Shown here piece by piece: positions 32,262 to 41,088 of a DNA stretch of 64,000 nucleotides. The position numbers and the translations under genes were made by a program. Positions within the stretch are counted from its first letter, which is position 1, and every line of letters starts with the position of its first letter. The DNA comes from Acinetobacter sp. WCHAc010034 (GTDB lineage Bacteria > Pseudomonadota > Gammaproteobacteria > Pseudomonadales > Moraxellaceae): assembly GCF_001696615.3 (NCBI RefSeq), contig NZ_CP032279.1:744001-808000 (forward strand), read 5' to 3'. Under the pieces are notes generated by a model that saw nothing but the letters and a program-made list of their open reading frames with translations, was not told the origin of the DNA and ran no database searches.

Positions 32262-33172
32262 GCGCTAACCCTCGAAATGTTGATTCCGGTGCAATAAGCA
32301 ACCTGACCAATTGAAGTATCGATATTTCCTGCAGGTGAAATTAAATTGACCCGGCTGACACCAGGCTGATGCAGTGCCTGGTAAATACCAGATAAAGAAA
32401 CACCACCAGTGAATGCATGAGATTTTTTGCTGTATTCATCGGCTGCTTTATAACAGCTGTTTAGAACGATATTTTCATCTGGACCTTCATCAATAAATAT
32501 TTCAGCTTCAATGCTGTAATTCAAAATAGATGCAGAATAGATGATTGGCCGGTCAGTCAAAGGTCGAATGGATTTGGCATTTAATGCTGCAGTCACGATA
32601 TTTAAAAGATCTTCGGATGCAGTACCATCGCCTTCTGTTGAAAGCACATAAATATTGCAAATGGCAGTTGGATGATTGTTTTCATCCAGCGGTGCATAGG
32701 GATAAATGTCTTTGACCCGTGCATCTGCATTCAGACCATGAAAAATATATGAACCTTCACTGCCTGCAGTGGTTTGGCCTTCCGGTGCCAGCTGGACACG
32801 TTTACGCAAGGACTCATTTGATTCTTTAACTTCTGGAGTTGTATCCGTTGCCGGACTGATAATCCGTCGTGAAAGATTGCGTTCAGCTGCTTTGTGGTCG
32901 AGATCTGCACCTTCAGCATAAGCAAGCAAAACTGCACGAGCCTGGTTATTGGCATCCTGACGGACCAACATTTCACGATAGGCAAAGGCTTGTGCCAGTT
33001 TCATGGCGGGATCCGATTCAAGCAGGTCAGGAAACTCTGGATCGACTTCACGCATTTTCTGATAAAAGTCGTCCAGACCTTCTTTTAAAATAATTTCGAA
33101 GTCGATCTGTTTCACCACATCGGGTGGTGCAAGTAAGGATAGGTCGATGGCTGTAGATGAGTTAATGCTCAT
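32258..33172 (-). CDS. J: Baseplate wedge protein J
   Basis: A 304-residue homologue of P2 gpJ (DFEIILKEG-like N-terminus, VDPEFPDLLESDPAMKLAQA, FAYREMLVRQDANNQARAVL, YAEGADLD). Overlaps W and I by 4 bp each. Confidence 0.95.
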   Translation of the reverse strand: MSINSSTAIDLSLLAPPDVVKQIDFEIILKEGLDDFYQKMREVDPEFPDLLESDPAMKLAQAFAYREMLVRQDANNQARAVLLAYAEGADLDHKAAERNLSRRIISPATDTTPEVKESNESLRKRVQLAPEGQTTAGSEGSYIFHGLNADARVKDIYPYAPLDENNHPTAICNIYVLSTEGDGTASEDLLNIVTAALNAKSIRPLTDRPIIYSASILNYSIEAEIFIDEGPDENIVLNSCYKAADEYSKKSHAFTGGVSLSGIYQALHQPGVSRVNLISPAGNIDTSIGQVAYCTGINISRVSA

Positions 33173-33513
33173 GTTAAAGCTCCAACGAGTAAAGGTATGT
33201 TCATATTTAAGCTTTGACCGGATTGGACGATTGTTCCTTCAAGATTGAGGACCGTTTGCCCTTGATTTACTTCGCTGATATAAAGCTGGCTGATCTGGAT
33301 ACGTGGTTCCCAGCGCAAAATTGCTGAATAAATGGTGCTGTAGCATTTGAGATACAGTGCTTCACTGGTGGGTTGATCCAGTAAATTTGCGACTTGTGTT
33401 CCATACTCACGACGCATGAGTCGTGAGCCAATAGGCGTACTAATAAGGTCTTCAAGAGATTGGCGAATATGGTCTAATTCGCTCAGCTCAGTCCCACTAT
33501 GACGTGACATCAT
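33169..33513 (-). CDS. W: Baseplate wedge protein W (gp25-like)
   Basis: A 114-residue gp25/lysozyme-like baseplate protein (IRQSLEDLISTPIGSRLMRR, YGTQV). Starts in the V stop (TAATG). Confidence 0.95.
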   Translation of the reverse strand: MMSRHSGTELSELDHIRQSLEDLISTPIGSRLMRREYGTQVANLLDQPTSEALYLKCYSTIYSAILRWEPRIQISQLYISEVNQGQTVLNLEGTIVQSGQSLNMNIPLLVGALT

Positions 33514-34139
33514 TACTGCGGTCCTCCAGTCGAACTTGGACCTGGTTCAACACCTGAATGTGTATGTTCTTTTAGGCTGATAGATCCAGCGGTGACATTG
33601 GCTTCTGTACTGAAATGACCAGATGAATGACTGCTGCCCTGGACAAGTTGACTGCCACCAACAGTATTGTTTCCGGTCATTGCAATACTGCCATTGACCT
33701 GGACATTGCCATTGATAGTGGTATCGCCATTTACCGTTACACCACCTGGTGCAGTAAGAATGGCTTTACCGCCTGCAGGTAAGATTGCGGTCAACTCATG
33801 ACTGGAAACGTCATAAGTAAAAATGCAGCCATCTTCAAAAATACGGATGGTTTTATTCGGGTCATCTGAAGGAGACGGATTATCTGCATTGTTAAATCCG
33901 GCAATGGCCACCCCCATTTCCAGTACACCGGATGGACTTAGCACCATGACTTCCTCACCAATACTTGGTGGATCCCATGTTTTGGTTTTTCCTGCCCTTA
34001 AAGAAAGAAAACGAAGTTTTGCAGTCGTAATCTCGCCAATGGTGACGGTGACTGTCGTAAATGGTTTAGCCGGATAAATGGCCTTGATTGTTCCGAAGCG
34101 AATCAGGTTTTCAAGGCGTCGATGTAGTTCTGCGCTCAT
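33513..34139 (-). CDS. V: Baseplate spike protein V
   Basis: A 208-residue homologue of P2 gpV: an OB-fold N-terminal domain, a beta-helical repeat (VTVNGDTTINGNVQVNGSIA) and an apex ending KEHTHSGVEPGP with the HxH pair that binds iron at the spike tip. First gene of the late operon V-W-J-I-fibres; a candidate Ogr site lies 45 bp upstream. Confidence 0.95.
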   Translation of the reverse strand: MSAELHRRLENLIRFGTIKAIYPAKPFTTVTVTIGEITTAKLRFLSLRAGKTKTWDPPSIGEEVMVLSPSGVLEMGVAIAGFNNADNPSPSDDPNKTIRIFEDGCIFTYDVSSHELTAILPAGGKAILTAPGGVTVNGDTTINGNVQVNGSIAMTGNNTVGGSQLVQGSSHSSGHFSTEANVTAGSISLKEHTHSGVEPGPSSTGGPQ

Positions 34140-34181
34140 GCTGCAATCGTGTTGCAGTCATTTCCTTATTGCATGTGGTTG

Positions 34182-34206
34182 CTGTTGTATTTAGGCTTTT
34201 TACAAC
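34182..34206. promoter_or_regulatory. Candidate Ogr-dependent late promoter site (V operon)
   Basis: Same dyad as at 27564 and 41003: GTTGTA and TACAAC arms 11 bp apart (34184-34206). It lies in the 72-bp gap between S and V, where P2 has promoter PV. Confidence 0.72.
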
Positions 34207-34211
34207 TCATT

Positions 34212-34664
34212 TTATGGCTTGACTGACAGGTAATCTAAGACATCGTTTTCGATCATTTTTATTTCTTCATCAGTAAAGCCCAGCAGTTCCCGGCTGTCAT
34301 ATTTTACGGTTGGACCATCACGGTCGACCTTGTCCCTTAAACCGAACTGGTGAACCCGGGCAATAAAGGCCACCCGACCAGCAAAGCCAATGGCTATGCC
34401 CTGGGCTGTTCTTTCCATGCGCATGTATTTGGCACTTTTGATGACATTGAACATTTTATTTTTTATTTTGTTTTTTTTGTCGCGCAGGCGGTTTTTCCGT
34501 GGCACATATGTACTGCCATCCGGATTTTTCTGTTTGGTAATACGCGACTTTTGTGATGCTCGAAGTTTACGGGCAATATGCATTTCCAGCTTACGTCGTT
34601 CAGCATCACTGAGCTGATGTAACATTGCGCCCAGGTGTTCTGTCAGTAATTCTAAATCTGCCAT
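34212..34664 (-). CDS. S: Tail completion protein S
   Basis: A 150-residue homologue of P2 gpS (LSDAERRKLEMHIARKLRAS, FAGRVAFIARVHQFGLRD). Needed for tail completion. Follows R by 13 bp. Confidence 0.93.
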   Translation of the reverse strand: MADLELLTEHLGAMLHQLSDAERRKLEMHIARKLRASQKSRITKQKNPDGSTYVPRKNRLRDKKNKIKNKMFNVIKSAKYMRMERTAQGIAIGFAGRVAFIARVHQFGLRDKVDRDGPTVKYDSRELLGFTDEEIKMIENDVLDYLSVKP

Positions 34665-34677
34665 AGCTTCACCAATT

Positions 34678-35172
34678 TTATGGTCCAGGTGAAGCTGAAG
34701 TCCAGGATGCTAGTACTTCACCAGTCGCGTTGTCGATAAGCTGCATCGGCTGTGAATCCAAAGGTGTTTCATACTGAGGTTCAGCCGGGAAACTGACATT
34801 TAATGTTCCATCAGGCTGGCGTTTTACAATGACACGTTCAGTCACAGGAAAAGTCAGCGATAGATCTACGGTATCATTGTTTAAAATTACCGTTTCAAAT
34901 TTGAAAGCTTCTTTGTTTTTGTCCAGGTTAATGAGCAGTTCAGACTGGTTGACACGTACCCAGTCCAGTAGCGGAATCATGACAGCATCTAAATCCCCGG
35001 CATATTCAGTCAGAATGAAATTAAGGTCATAGACGTATTCAAAAGAAAGACCGCTCACACCGGTGCAACGGACATTGCCTTTGTCGGTAAAAATCAGCAT
35101 GCGTTCTGGATCCCGCTGCAGTTCTTTGACTGCAGCAAGGATATGACTACGAAGGCTATCGGGCTTTTTCAT
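34678..35172 (-). CDS. R: Tail completion protein R
   Basis: A 164-residue homologue of P2 gpR (RSHILAAVKELQRDPERMLI, FEYVYDLNFILTEYAGDLD). Start MKKPDSLRSH chosen because AGGA stands 8 nt upstream. Overlaps the end of the Rz1-like gene by 17 bp. Confidence 0.93.
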   Translation of the reverse strand: MKKPDSLRSHILAAVKELQRDPERMLIFTDKGNVRCTGVSGLSFEYVYDLNFILTEYAGDLDAVMIPLLDWVRVNQSELLINLDKNKEAFKFETVILNNDTVDLSLTFPVTERVIVKRQPDGTLNVSFPAEPQYETPLDSQPMQLIDNATGEVLASWTSASPGP

Positions 35173-35416
35173 TTTGTTGTTCCTGTATCTTGATGACTGA
35201 ATCAACTTTTGCAGCGCAAAGTGCCCTGGCCAGTTCTGTGGTTTCTAATGCAAAAATTAAATCTTCATTGGTTTGAATATTTAATAAAGGCTTATTGCAC
35301 CTGGTCAGAACCGGATAAAGCGGAGTGGACCACGTTTGTTGCACCGGTGTTGTTGAACAAGCTACGAATAGCATCGGGCACAGGCTGACTAGCCCAAGTT
35401 TTAGCATCCTGGTCAT
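35156..35416 (-). CDS. o-spanin (Rz1-like lipoprotein)
   Basis: An 86-residue lipoprotein with signal MTRMLKLGLVSLCPMLFVAC (lipobox FVAC, Cys20). The start lies inside the Rz-like gene in another frame, the embedded spanin arrangement. With the i-spanin it fuses inner and outer membrane at lysis. Equivalent to P2 LysC. Confidence 0.88.
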   Translation of the reverse strand: MTRMLKLGLVSLCPMLFVACSTTPVQQTWSTPLYPVLTRCNKPLLNIQTNEDLIFALETTELARALCAAKVDSVIKIQEQQNEKAR

Positions 35417-35711
35417 GGTTTAAAATCTCTTTAATCGTGATTTTTCGTTGTTCTGAATTCAGCTGCAGTTCATCCTGAAATTCTTGCAGGTCGGAAATAG
35501 CTTGAGCCTGGCTAGTGATCTGCTCCTTGATATTGGCAATGTTCCTATTTTGAGCATCAATAAGATCCTGCTTTTCAGTTAGCGTGGTTTCTAACTGGCC
35601 AACTTTTTGCTGCAGATGGATATAATGCTGAAATGCGAAATACAGACATAAAAAACAGAGCAAAGCTAAGATCGGCTTTACAAATGGTTTGAGGATAACT
35701 AAGGCATTCAT
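35292..35711 (-). CDS. i-spanin (Rz-like)
   Basis: A 139-residue protein: one N-terminal membrane helix (ILALLCFLCLYFAFQHYI) and a long periplasmic coiled coil (residues 38-105). Start MNALVILK overlaps the endolysin stop (ATGA). Equivalent to P2 LysB. Confidence 0.88.
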   Translation of the reverse strand: MNALVILKPFVKPILALLCFLCLYFAFQHYIHLQQKVGQLETTLTEKQDLIDAQNRNIANIKEQITSQAQAISDLQEFQDELQLNSEQRKITIKEILNHDQDAKTWASQPVPDAIRSLFNNTGATNVVHSALSGSDQVQ

Positions 35712-36562
35712 GCTGCTTTTCGCTCCCCATAGATCGGTTCTAGATGATCCCATTCTTTCTGGAACTTCGCCTGATAGCCTAGTTTTTTATAGCTTTGGCC
35801 ATTGTACAGGGTGAATACAGCTTCCCAGTTTTCTGCACGCAGCGCATCAAGAAGTGTAACTTTTTTGCCATTTACGGTACCGGTTTTCCATTCAATAAAA
35901 CGGATAAAGGCTTCCAGCTGCAGGGATTCATTGGCCTGCATCTGTTCTACAAATTCAAATACCGAGCTATAACCGAGTTCTTTCCAGTTTTCGCCCATGA
36001 TCTGGAATTGACCCCAGCTGCATGACATTAAAGCTGCTTCCGGACAGATATTCTTTGCAAGACTTAAACGTGTGTATTCAGCTTCATTACCTTTATAGCC
36101 ACCGGTGGCAGTATTGACCAGGTTTGGATACTGCTTCATCTGGGCATTGGCAAATGTTTTACCTTTGAGCTGCACCAGGTAGTGATACATGCGGTGACGT
36201 TCAAACAGGATTTTGGCCTTGCCATTTTTCAGGAAACCGACACCACGACCTTCAGTTGCACCAAATACCCGGATGGCCAGTTCAGAAACGTTTAGGCGTT
36301 TTGCAGCTGCTGTGTAGTCACTATCTTTTAAAAACTTGGAAACGTTTTGGCCAGCCAGTGCTGCCCGGGTTTTATCCCCGACTTTACCGTCGGCCAGAAT
36401 GCCGACACTTTTCTGAAACTGCAGTACTGCATATTCAGTATTGACACCAAAGTCGCCATCCGGCTTTAAGGCTTTGCCATCTTTGGCTTTAAAACCCAGG
36501 CTGATGAGTTGCTTTTGTATGCTGACGACAGCATCGCCACGGGCACCAAATTTAATAATCAT
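35708..36562 (-). CDS. Endolysin: peptidoglycan-binding domain plus N-acetylmuramidase
   Basis: A 284-residue protein. Residues 1-70 form a PG_binding_1 domain (GDAVVSIQKQLISLGF, DGDFGVNTEYAVLQFQ, GKVGDKTRAAL). Residues 95-280 form a DUF3380-type N-acetylmuramidase (GATEGRGVGFL, ILFERHRMYHYL, CSWGQFQIMGENWKELGY) with the likely catalytic Glu in ATEG. No signal peptide, so it needs the holin. Overlaps the neighbours by 4 bp on both sides. Confidence 0.94.
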   Translation of the reverse strand: MIIKFGARGDAVVSIQKQLISLGFKAKDGKALKPDGDFGVNTEYAVLQFQKSVGILADGKVGDKTRAALAGQNVSKFLKDSDYTAAAKRLNVSELAIRVFGATEGRGVGFLKNGKAKILFERHRMYHYLVQLKGKTFANAQMKQYPNLVNTATGGYKGNEAEYTRLSLAKNICPEAALMSCSWGQFQIMGENWKELGYSSVFEFVEQMQANESLQLEAFIRFIEWKTGTVNGKKVTLLDALRAENWEAVFTLYNGQSYKKLGYQAKFQKEWDHLEPIYGERKAA

Positions 36563-36831
36563 GCCGGACTCCAGATCAGTTTGGCAACATTGCCTTTGGT
36601 TTTATAGATGAGTACAGCCAGCAGAGCAGCAAAGAATGCGTCCCAGATGGTGACCGGATCTTTAAAAAACAGGATATGTACGGTTTGCCCCATACATGCA
36701 GCAATGAGCATGGCTGCAAGCCATGCATAGCCACGATGAAAGTCTGATCCGTTGCGGTTATAGCAAATGATGCGAAATGCACAGAACAGATATGCAATCA
36801 GGGCAATAAACTGGAATAGATGTTCAATCAT
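36559..36831 (-). CDS. Holin (three-helix type)
   Basis: A 90-residue membrane protein with three hydrophobic segments (LFQFIALIAYLFCAFRIICY, AWLAAMLIAACMGQTVHILF, WDAFFAALLAVLIY), consistent with the phage 3-TM holin superfamily. It lies directly upstream of the endolysin gene with a 4-bp overlap. Confidence 0.85.
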   Translation of the reverse strand: MIEHLFQFIALIAYLFCAFRIICYNRNGSDFHRGYAWLAAMLIAACMGQTVHILFFKDPVTIWDAFFAALLAVLIYKTKGNVAKLIWSPA

Positions 36832-37178
36832 GAGGATCCCCCATTTCTAAATGCTTTCCACATTTCAGATAGCTTGGTTTTCTTCACCCAATCCACGGCT
36901 TTAACCAAGATAAAAAGTGAAAATGTTGATGTAATTAAGGCAGCCGTTGCATCACTGGTAATCATGGTTCGGCTGGTAATTTCTGGTGCAAGCAGATATC
37001 CAATTCCGGTTGATAAGAGCATGGTACGAAGACGCTGCCAGCCATTTAAGTCTTTTTCATAAGTGGCAATGAAAGCTGCTCCGAGTACTGCCCCCAGCAT
37101 CGCGTCCCCATTAATAAAAGGAAGAAATGCCATTGCGCTTAATCCGGCAACTGTTGCTGTTGTGGTTGGTTCTGCCAT
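36828..37178 (-). CDS. Second holin-like membrane protein
   Basis: A 116-residue protein starting MAEPTTTATVAGLSAMAFLP. It has three hydrophobic segments (residues 10-35, 55-70, 77-100) and a basic tail, like P2 gpY-type holins (class II/III). Start at 37178 is preferred because it lies 7 bp after the X stop. It and the neighbouring three-helix protein may be holin and antiholin. Confidence 0.82.
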   Translation of the reverse strand: MAEPTTTATVAGLSAMAFLPFINGDAMLGAVLGAAFIATYEKDLNGWQRLRTMLLSTGIGYLLAPEITSRTMITSDATAALITSTFSLFILVKAVDWVKKTKLSEMWKAFRNGGSS

Positions 37179-37185
37179 ATTTTTA

Positions 37186-37398
37186 TTAATCCCATAGCTG
37201 GATGGTTTGTTTAATTTGTTGTGATGTTTCGATATCTGGCAGAAAGACTTCAGTGCCCATTGGAAGAAAAGGTCCAAGCGCAGCAAGTTCTGGATTGGCT
37301 TCAAGTACTTTTTCCACCACTCCGGAACTTCTGCCATATTCTCTCCAGCAGATCGCATCGACGGTGTCGTATTGCAGGGCATTGATAGTTTTGGCCAT
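37186..37398 (-). CDS. X: Tail protein X
   Basis: A 70-residue homologue of P2 gpX (MAKTINALQYDTVDAICWRE, VEKVLEANPELA, PMGTEVFLPDI), LysM-like fold, needed for tail assembly. Confidence 0.93.
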   Translation of the reverse strand: MAKTINALQYDTVDAICWREYGRSSGVVEKVLEANPELAALGPFLPMGTEVFLPDIETSQQIKQTIQLWD

Positions 37399-37405
37399 AA
37401 GTCAT

Positions 37406-37639
37406 CTATTCCTTACAATCCAAGCTTTCTTCAATTCTGATTTCGCACTCATATAATGTCGGATTAATACCTTGTGAATTTGGTACGATTCTGGATTCAG
37501 CTTTTAAGCAACTGTGGGTCAGATCAAGACCTAGTTCTGTTGCTACTTTTTCAAGTGCAAGTCGTTCTAATTCACGTTGTTCAAATCTGTAGGTATGTGT
37601 ACGCTTATGGGTCTCGACCGATGAGATTTTCATTTTCAT
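37406..37639 (-). CDS. Hypothetical protein between L and X, 77 aa
   Basis: Not recognised. Charged, soluble, helical centre (EQRELERLALEKVATELGLD) and two Cys. Overlaps L by 4 bp, so it is translated with the head-completion gene. P2 has no gene at this position. Confidence 0.7.
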   Translation of the reverse strand: MKMKISSVETHKRTHTYRFEQRELERLALEKVATELGLDLTHSCLKAESRIVPNSQGINPTLYECEIRIEESLDCKE

Positions 37640-38085
37640 ATCAATTCCACCACGGTATGGTTTTCACCCAGTAATTGCTGAATGGCCCATTGCTTATTTC
37701 GTCTGTAATCGTCGACTGTGCATTCCGCCTGTTCGGCCTTTTTTGCTCCTGAATTTGAACTGTCATAATTACGGTAGTTCTCATTCACTTTGGCTGCGAC
37801 ACCATTGGCCACTGCAGACAGATACAGATAATCGGTTTCTGGTTGATTGTTAATTTGAGTCGTTGATAAATCGGATAGCTGAGCTGCCTGGTCTTTTAAA
37901 CTTTTGAGCAGTCGATTGACGTCGATGACTTCTTCAATGATGACTTGCTGGAGCCTGGCATTTGTGACTGCCCCATCGATTCTGACGACTTCACGGATGT
38001 GATCCAGAACAACATCCGGATAAAACGGGTCACTCTTGATGATGACCTGGCTTGGTGTGTTATTGCCATTTGCGACAAACCCCAT
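37636..38085 (-). CDS. L: Head completion protein L
   Basis: A 149-residue homologue of P2 gpL (FYPDVVLDHIREVVRIDGAV, ARLQQVIIEEVIDVNRLL, AECTVDDYRRNKQWAIQQLL). Caps the packaged head. Confidence 0.93.
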   Translation of the reverse strand: MGFVANGNNTPSQVIIKSDPFYPDVVLDHIREVVRIDGAVTNARLQQVIIEEVIDVNRLLKSLKDQAAQLSDLSTTQINNQPETDYLYLSAVANGVAAKVNENYRNYDSSNSGAKKAEQAECTVDDYRRNKQWAIQQLLGENHTVVELI

Positions 38086-38131
38086 GATGTCCCCTGCCGT
38101 TGTTTTTATTGAATATTTAGTGCACGGGTGG

Positions 38132-38180
38132 GAACAATGGTTTTAATGAGTATTACAATGTAATGACATCACCATTGTTC
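38132..38180. repeat. Inverted repeat in the M-L spacer
   Basis: GAACAATGGT (38132-38141) and ACCATTGTTC (38171-38180) are perfect complements; the loop holds a smaller palindrome ATTACAATGTAAT. No T-run, so an mRNA processing or stability element is likely. Confidence 0.55.
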
Positions 38181-38205
38181 GCCCATGCGGTGCGTGGGCA
38201 CTCGG

Positions 38206-39009
38206 TTAATCCGCTTTTTGATCCGTTTCTTTTTGATCATTTGCGGGTTGTGAACTATCAGCATTCGCTGATGATTCGGTTTGTTCGACTTGCTGCGGTA
38301 CAAACTTTTTCAACAATGTTTCCACTGTTTTTAAATCCTGTTTACCACCACATTTTTCATCTAGTTCAATTGCCCGTTCAAGATAAGCCTGGGCATCTTG
38401 AGCGAATGCAAGATCGGACTGACTAGGTTCATCTTTACTTTCGATCAATTTGATTTTGGCTTTACCCAGTGCGACAAAAAGTTTTGCTTTGACCTGGTCT
38501 GGCATATCCAAAACTTTGGCATCGATATCCGTTCGAATAACAATTTTTTCGAGCTGCTGAAGTACTGCGATATCAACTTCTGCATTGGTCTTGAGCTGTT
38601 TCAAAAATGCATTGGCGATTTCTTCCGTCACCAAAGTTGCAGTTTTACGTTCAAAGCGGTCCGGCATGATCATGTTATGCACAAGTGCAAACTCAGCCAT
38701 TTCTAAAGCTTTGGCATAATTTTCAACATCAATACACCAGACCAGAACGGTCATGAATACAACGTCTTGAACAGATTTATTGGCTTCAATAATTCCGTCT
38801 ATATACGGTAAATATGTTGGTACCAATGCTTTTTTAAGCTGGATTTTCGCTTCAGTAGACTGGATCTGCTTTAAGCGGTGGCGGTCATTATTGAGCTGGG
38901 CAAGCTGCAATTCATAAAAGGACTGCTCTTGCATGGTGCCGAATTCAGCAGCCGTTTCGGCTGCTGCTTTAGCACTGTGTTTCATGAAATGTTGACGTGC
39001 TAATGACAT
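38206..39009 (-). CDS. M: Terminase small subunit M
   Basis: A 267-residue homologue of P2 gpM (LARQHFMKHSAKAAAE, LVPTYLPYIDGIIEANKSVQ, MTVLVWCIDVENYAKALEMA). Recognises and cuts DNA at cos with gpP. Acidic Gln/Ser-rich tail. 4 bp after N. Confidence 0.94.
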   Translation of the reverse strand: MSLARQHFMKHSAKAAAETAAEFGTMQEQSFYELQLAQLNNDRHRLKQIQSTEAKIQLKKALVPTYLPYIDGIIEANKSVQDVVFMTVLVWCIDVENYAKALEMAEFALVHNMIMPDRFERKTATLVTEEIANAFLKQLKTNAEVDIAVLQQLEKIVIRTDIDAKVLDMPDQVKAKLFVALGKAKIKLIESKDEPSQSDLAFAQDAQAYLERAIELDEKCGGKQDLKTVETLLKKFVPQQVEQTESSANADSSQPANDQKETDQKAD

Positions 39010-39013
39010 AGGC

Positions 39014-40018
39014 TTACACCGATTCGATGTTTTCTGCTAATGCAGCAAGACCTAGATCTTCGATGTAGTAATCTTCATTTGAAGATTCATAGTTTTCGAT
39101 CTGGTCACGTTTCGGGTTGTCGATGACAGTACGACGACGAGCACCTTCCTGGACGTAAATTGACAGGTTGTCGAAAGTCGTTACTAGGATGGTACCTTCA
39201 GGGAAGAATGGCACTGCATAAACAGGCAAATTCCCCATACGTTTTTGACTAATGATGAGGTCAGCTGCTAGTTTTTCAGAGTTATCCTGCTCTTTGTTAA
39301 CCAGAGGGAAATACTTGTCTGAAACTGTTTTACGGTTACACAGTACAACCAGATCCGGATTGTCCTGGTGAACTTCATCAATCAGTTCACTGACCATATC
39401 CATGACTAAGGCATCGACATTGTGATAGTCACCAGTTGCGCCAATGGTAATTTTTCCTACTGTTGCACCAGATGACATGACACGCGCAGCGTTTTCTTCA
39501 CGCATTTTTTGCAGCCAGCCTTTGTTGACGTCCTGCAACTTAGGATTGGCAACAATATCCGTGGTAGCTGCATGAGAAGTACCATTAAAGCCGATCATGA
39601 TACGGTCAAGGCCTTGACGTTTCTGGATTTGACCAGAAAAACGTGCATAAAAGTCTTTGAACTTCGCCCACTGGTCCAATTTTGCGTATTTGATGGCTGT
39701 ATCAAAGTTGGTTTGACGGCAGAAATAGAAACGCTCATCCATTGATGACGGATCTACTGCCTGGCGGTCAGTGGTACCTGTATTGGTTCGCGATGCAATC
39801 GGACGGCTAATCCCTAGACCTACAGCTGAAGCAGACTGTTCTGGTACCACGAAAATATTAATTTTCTGCAAGAATGCAGAAGACAACTGGATTTTATCTT
39901 CTAGTGTTTGTTGGACTGAGGGTTCAACATTGAACTTTTGAGAGACTTTTTCAACGTTGTTCAGTTTAGCCAGTTGTTTCATGGCTGCGTTATATTTAAA
40001 ACGTGTTTCGTTACGCAT
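39014..40018 (-). CDS. N: Major capsid protein N
   Basis: A 334-residue homologue of P2 gpN (MRNETRFKYNAAMKQLAKLN, FYCRQTNFDTAIKYAKLDQW, KDFYARFSGQIQKRQGLDRI). HK97-fold shell protein. Confidence 0.96.
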   Translation of the reverse strand: MRNETRFKYNAAMKQLAKLNNVEKVSQKFNVEPSVQQTLEDKIQLSSAFLQKINIFVVPEQSASAVGLGISRPIASRTNTGTTDRQAVDPSSMDERFYFCRQTNFDTAIKYAKLDQWAKFKDFYARFSGQIQKRQGLDRIMIGFNGTSHAATTDIVANPKLQDVNKGWLQKMREENAARVMSSGATVGKITIGATGDYHNVDALVMDMVSELIDEVHQDNPDLVVLCNRKTVSDKYFPLVNKEQDNSEKLAADLIISQKRMGNLPVYAVPFFPEGTILVTTFDNLSIYVQEGARRRTVIDNPKRDQIENYESSNEDYYIEDLGLAALAENIESV

Positions 40019-40060
40019 GATATGTACTCTTTTAATGCTGGTAAGGGCTAGCGAACTGAA

Positions 40061-40909
40061 TTAGCAATCAACAACTTCATTGAAATTAGAATTGCCAGAT
40101 TTAGGACGTGGGTCAGTATCCGGTTCACTGTCCAGCTTGCTTTTCAATTCGTTGAAGTCTTGTTTGAGCTGCTCATGCTCGGTATTTAAGGTATTGAAAT
40201 CATTCTCAAGTTTTGAAACAGCTTGGCCTTGGTTTGCTGTTTCCTGAGCGATTTCAACAATGGCTTGTTCTTGTTCAGAAAAATATTCCGCAGACTTCTT
40301 CTCTGTTTGTTCTTGTTTTGAGAATAGTTTTTTGACTTTATCTAGTAAGCCTGCGGAATAGGATTGCGGCTCTTTCACTTCTTCAAATTCAAGAGTGACT
40401 TCTTGAGCTGCAGTAAACAGGTTTTCTGGACGTTGCTTTTTGTCAGCAAATGGATTTACTTTTGCACCGGCTGCGAACTGAAGCATTTCGGTACCCAATG
40501 ATGCTGGACTGTCAGTTACAGCAAGACCAATAAGATATGCTGAACCTTTATTGGCAAAATTTTCATCAACTTCGATTGATGTATAGACTTTTTGTTTTTT
40601 CTTATTCAGTTCGATCAGACTTTGCGTCGGTTCGATCTGTGCAAACAGTGCATCTTTTTCTTCACCATCAATAGTGACTTTTTCAGTTTTTAATGCCAGG
40701 ACATCACCATAAGCACCAAAAATACCGTCAGGAAAAACGCTACGGAAATGCTCAATATTGATACGAGCACCATAGGTGTCTGGATTATAGTTTTGCGCCA
40801 TTTGGATAATCCAATCGGCTTGAATTTCACGACCGTCGGTCGTGTCACCCGCTACAGCAATACGAAACCATTTCGATTTGTATTTCTTGTCTTTGTTGTC
40901 TTTGCTCAT
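40061..40909 (-). CDS. O: Capsid scaffold and protease O
   Basis: A 282-residue homologue of P2 gpO. The N-terminal half is the serine protease (WFRIAVAGDTTDGREIQADW, YGARINIEHFRSVFPDGIFG, LIGLAVTDSPASLGTEML, with His in NIEHF and Ser in DSPAS); the C-terminus is a coiled-coil scaffold. Start MSKDNKDKK preferred (AGG 7 nt upstream) over an upstream TTG. First gene of the O-N-M-L-X-lysis-R-S operon. Confidence 0.93.
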   Translation of the reverse strand: MSKDNKDKKYKSKWFRIAVAGDTTDGREIQADWIIQMAQNYNPDTYGARINIEHFRSVFPDGIFGAYGDVLALKTEKVTIDGEEKDALFAQIEPTQSLIELNKKKQKVYTSIEVDENFANKGSAYLIGLAVTDSPASLGTEMLQFAAGAKVNPFADKKQRPENLFTAAQEVTLEFEEVKEPQSYSAGLLDKVKKLFSKQEQTEKKSAEYFSEQEQAIVEIAQETANQGQAVSKLENDFNTLNTEHEQLKQDFNELKSKLDSEPDTDPRPKSGNSNFNEVVDC

Positions 40910-41002
40910 TTGCAAACCTATTCGTTAATTATGAACGGATAAAAATCACGATTTTGAATAGGTGCAGAATGGGCAATGATGAGTAATACAGGCAATTGGA
41001 AG

Positions 41003-41027
41003 CTGTTGTATTAAGGCTTTTTACAAC
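41003..41027. promoter_or_regulatory. Candidate Ogr-dependent late promoter site (P/O divergent)
   Basis: Third copy of the GTTGTA-N11-TACAAC dyad (41005-41027), in the 179-bp gap between the divergent P and O genes. Because the dyad is symmetric, one site could serve both directions. Confidence 0.72.
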
Positions 41028-41088
41028 TTGGTCAGACTGATAATTAAGCCTTGTACTGCCAATGTTTGCACATTAAAGCAAACAGCAA

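Noticed and set aside
36828..37382. Longer start for the second holin gene at 37382
   Set aside because: The extra 68 codons overlap gene X in another frame and are not membrane-like; the Met at 37178 lies just after the X stop.
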